This document shows positions 5,442-7,426 of a stretch of DNA of 7,426 nt, piece by piece (the first letter of the stretch is position 1; the number at the start of each line of letters is the position of its first letter). Origin of the DNA: a bacterium (GTDB taxonomy: Bacteria; Arandabacterota; Arandabacteria; Arandabacterales; Arandabacteraceae); NCBI GenBank assembly GCA_025774405.1, contig JALGWB010000098.1, forward strand, positions 1 to 7,426. Direction: 5' to 3'. The position numbers and the translations under genes are program-made. The notes below the pieces were generated by a model. The model did not search any database. It was given only the letters and a program-made list of their open reading frames with translations, and was not told the DNA's origin.

Positions 5442-6968
5442 TTGAAGACGCTGAAAGAGTGGCATACGCATTTGTTGCTTTTCATCGTGATCGGGATAAC
5501 AGCGGCAATGTATTTCGCCACATTTAGGGATGGACATGAATGGGGAGGAGATTTCGCCCAATACATAGCACAGGCGAAGGCGTTGGCCGAGGGAACTGTC
5601 GAGAAGGTTGTGAACTATTCAAATTACACCTACGACATGTCGACCGAACATGTGGGACCAAGATTGTATCCCTGGGGATTTCCTCTTTTGCTAAGTCCCA
5701 TCTATTCCATCTTTGGTCTCGACATGTTTGCTATGAAGCTATATGTTAGTCTATTCTTTCTGCTGTCGTTGGTGGTCATCTACCTGCTCTTCAGAGAAAG
5801 GCTCACACATACCCAGGCATTGTTGATAGTACTGGTATTTGCCTTCAACCGTTACTTCTTCCTGTTCAAGGACAAGGTGCTGTCAGATATGCCATTTTTC
5901 CTCTTCTCGTTATTCACATTGTTGTTGATACAGCGAATAGTTGTAAACAGGAGGATCTGGGTCAACCGACCGGTTAGCTATTCACTGCTTGGTTTCTTCA
6001 TGTTTTTCTCATATTATGTCCGCTCACAGGCAATAGTACTGATTCCCACATTGCTGGTCTGTCAATACCTCGCTGACAGGAATGTTTCAAAACGAAATCC
6101 GCTTTCATTCCTGATATCCAATAAGCTCAATTTTGTCCCCTACATAGTCTTCCTGATTCTTGTGGCGATCTCAGGCATCATCACCCCATTTGGCAGTGCC
6201 TCCTATTTCGAAATGGTCTCCGGCCTGAGTTTGAAAAACTTTCTCTACAATATCTATTATTACTTTCTTTTGCCTTCTGCCCTCTTCGGTCCTCTAACCG
6301 GTTCCATAGTACTCTACGGGATTACTATTCCATTTGCACTTCTCGGAATGATCAAAAATATAAAGACCGACTATCTATATCTGGTCTTCATGGTTTTCAC
6401 AGTAATAATGTTGGTCTTCTGGCCGTACAGGCAGGGACTGCGTTTCATACTGCCGATATTGCCCTTTTACATTTATTTCGTCTTCGTTGGATTATGCCGG
6501 ATTCGAATTTCACCGGACATCATACCCGCAAAGTACAATCCGATGGGAGTCAATCTTCTTCATGTTTTTTGCTTCGTTGTGATACTGGGGTCGTGTGCGG
6601 GGATAGCCTATACCTGTTATCAGTATCCCATCTCTGGCAAGTCAAACGTGATCAATGGACCTTATACAAGGACAAGCACAGAAATGTTCGACTATATCCG
6701 GAGCAGCACCTCACACGATGATGTGATTATCTTTCAGAAACCACGAGTCATGGCGCTATACACTGATAGAAGATCAGTCCTCGTTCGAGATTTCGACAGA
6801 ATAGTCAATTCGCATGGAACCTATATTGTAATAGCCATTGGGGAGGACTTCCCACAATCGTGGACTCCGTTGATAGAACCTGCAGTCGTAGAGGATCATC
6901 CTGAAACATTCAGACTTGTCTTCGACAACAGTGATTATAGAATCTACAGAATCATACGCAATAAATAG
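5442..6968 (+). CDS. GT-C-type polytopic membrane glycosyltransferase-like protein
   Basis: A 508-residue membrane protein with about ten hydrophobic segments (first at about 10-26, last at about 372-394) and a soluble C-terminal part (about 395-508). The layout fits the GT-C fold (ArnT/PMT-like, family GT39/GT83 and relatives), which transfers sugars from polyprenyl-phosphate carriers outside the cytoplasm. Supporting features: an acidic first loop, GHEWGGDFAQYI with D37 as candidate catalytic base; RLYPWGFPLLLSP before the next helix; KDKVLSDMPFF (D149), typical of the second luminal motif; and WPYRQGLRFILPILP near the last helices. The start is TTG at 5442. The gene stands alone on the plus strand, divergent from galE, and has a terminator just after its stop. 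Acceptor and sugar cannot be read from sequence. The family-level call is fairly sure and the exact subfamily is not. Confidence 0.82.
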   Translation: MKTLKEWHTHLLLFIVIGITAAMYFATFRDGHEWGGDFAQYIAQAKALAEGTVEKVVNYSNYTYDMSTEHVGPRLYPWGFPLLLSPIYSIFGLDMFAMKLYVSLFFLLSLVVIYLLFRERLTHTQALLIVLVFAFNRYFFLFKDKVLSDMPFFLFSLFTLLLIQRIVVNRRIWVNRPVSYSLLGFFMFFSYYVRSQAIVLIPTLLVCQYLADRNVSKRNPLSFLISNKLNFVPYIVFLILVAISGIITPFGSASYFEMVSGLSLKNFLYNIYYYFLLPSALFGPLTGSIVLYGITIPFALLGMIKNIKTDYLYLVFMVFTVIMLVFWPYRQGLRFILPILPFYIYFVFVGLCRIRISPDIIPAKYNPMGVNLLHVFCFVVILGSCAGIAYTCYQYPISGKSNVINGPYTRTSTEMFDYIRSSTSHDDVIIFQKPRVMALYTDRRSVLVRDFDRIVNSHGTYIVIAIGEDFPQSWTPLIEPAVVEDHPETFRLVFDNSDYRIYRIIRNK

Positions 6969-6978
6969 CAGATAAAAC

Positions 6979-7019
6979 GCCAGCTGCCATACTATCGCAA
7001 GACGGCGTTGGCTTTCTTC
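6979..7019 (+). terminator. Intrinsic terminator after the GT-C gene
   Basis: GCCAGC-T-GCC (6979-6988) can pair with GGC-GTTGGC (7004-7012), giving nine base pairs with one bulge and one G-U pair around a 15-nt loop, followed directly by TTTCTTC. It begins 10 nt after the stop codon. The T tract is imperfect, so termination may be partial. Confidence 0.5.
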
Positions 7020-7029
7020 AAGGCGTGGC

Positions 7030-7107
7030 ACCTGACAAGGACGAGGCTTGCGGCAGGTAAAGATCCCGGTTAGCCACCCTGCAACCCCCTGAGATAACGC
7101 CGCTAAC
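7030..7107. other. Two adjacent hairpin-forming stretches in the intergenic gap
   Basis: The first hairpin (7030-7058) has ACCTG/CAGGT outside and CAAG/CTTG inside. The second is an exact 6-bp inverted repeat, GTTAGC (7069-7074) and GCTAAC (7102-7107), with a 27-nt loop. Both lie after the terminator and before the promoter at 7129. They do not match a riboswitch or small RNA class that I recognise, and short inverted repeats occur by chance. Confidence 0.3.
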
Positions 7108-7128
7108 ACACCCCCTGGTTCATCAGAC

Positions 7129-7158
7129 TTGACTGAATATGGCCGTCTGTGATATAAT
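7129..7158 (+). promoter_or_regulatory. Strong sigma-70-like promoter for the gene at 7230
   Basis: TTGACT (7129-7134), an 18-nt spacer and a perfect TATAAT (7153-7158). Transcription would start near 7165, leaving a leader of about 65 nt before the ATG at 7230. It has the best -10 box in the window. Confidence 0.75.
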
Positions 7159-7229
7159 ATCGGTAGTCTGAAAGGGAAAGCCCCATGCCTTGGCTCAGCA
7201 GGTAGCCGATTGGTGAGGTGAGACAAGAC

Positions 7230-7426
7230 ATGGTGGAGATTTCCAAGGATCGTGAATTCGCTGAGCAAATTGCTGGCGAACACGGCGAGAACAGTCTGCA
7301 GTACTCAGTTGCCAGAATCTACGGCAGACCTGATGAGACCCTCCGAAACGGTAGAGTTCATACGTGGTACTACTTTGGCGACCGAGTTGCTTTTGTCTTT
7401 GAAGGCAACGTGATTCAAAGGGTTGT
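7230..7426 (+). CDS. Small protein with weak BamE/SmpA-like signature (3' end beyond right edge)
   Basis: The first 65 codons are present and the frame is open at the right edge. ATG at 7230 has GAGGTG 9 nt upstream, a stop codon in the same frame at 7203-7205, and a strong promoter upstream, so this is a genuine start. The N-terminus is charged and helical (MVEISKDREFAEQIAGEHG) with no signal peptide or lipobox. It is followed by VARIYGRPDETL and then HTWYYFGDRVAFVFEGN. The order of helix, G-x-P-D turn, W-x-Y strand and F-x-F-x-G-N strand recalls the small SmpA/OmlA (BamE) fold. That resemblance comes from the pattern only, and true BamE is an exported lipoprotein, so a cytoplasmic relative or an unrelated family is possible. 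Its function is unknown. Confidence 0.75.
   Translation, partial: MVEISKDREFAEQIAGEHGENSLQYSVARIYGRPDETLRNGRVHTWYYFGDRVAFVFEGNVIQRV

Noticed and set aside
6774..7283. 169-codon minus-strand open frame
   Set aside because: It runs across the end of the GT-C gene, its terminator, the strong promoter at 7129 and the start of the next gene, all on the opposite strand; its translation shows no domain.

Overview
The window is bacterial chromosome of roughly even base composition. It has sigma-70-like promoters (TTGACA and TATAAT boxes), purine-rich Shine-Dalgarno sites, tRNA genes with encoded CCA ends, and tightly packed genes. I see no transposase, integrase, CRISPR array or phage gene. The species cannot be placed from the sequence. 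A soluble GAF-GAF histidine kinase paired with a receiver-only regulator, and frequent TTG starts, would suit a deep-branching or delta-proteobacteria-like lineage, but that is only an impression.

Positions 1-5106 are read leftwards on the minus strand as two units. The first starts at a TTGACA promoter near 5100. It carries a UDP-glucose 4-epimerase gene (galE-like, TTG start), a cytoplasmic GAF-GAF histidine kinase whose start lies inside the end of galE, and a receiver-only response regulator 13 nt further on. The second has its own TTGACA promoter near 1730. It carries tRNA-Phe(GAA), tRNA-Thr(CGT) and, only 19 nt after the encoded CCA, a large membrane-anchored protein that runs off the left edge. 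That protein fuses an SPFH/band-7 (prohibitin/HflC-like) domain to an alkaline-phosphatase-superfamily (type I phosphodiesterase/nucleotide pyrophosphatase) domain. It is the most unusual object here.

Positions 5047-5441 form a divergent intergenic region with the galE promoter on one side and little that can be assigned on the other. On the plus strand, 5442-6968 encodes a multi-spanning GT-C-type membrane glycosyltransferase-like protein, followed by a likely intrinsic terminator. A 260-nt gap holds two hairpin-forming stretches and a strong sigma-70-like promoter. That promoter serves a small protein, truncated at the right edge, that weakly resembles the BamE/SmpA fold.

The epimerase (nucleotide sugars) and the GT-C protein (sugar transfer from lipid carriers) could both belong to cell-surface glycan synthesis. 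The two-component pair co-transcribed with galE could link that supply to an intracellular signal. These functional links are inference from gene order.
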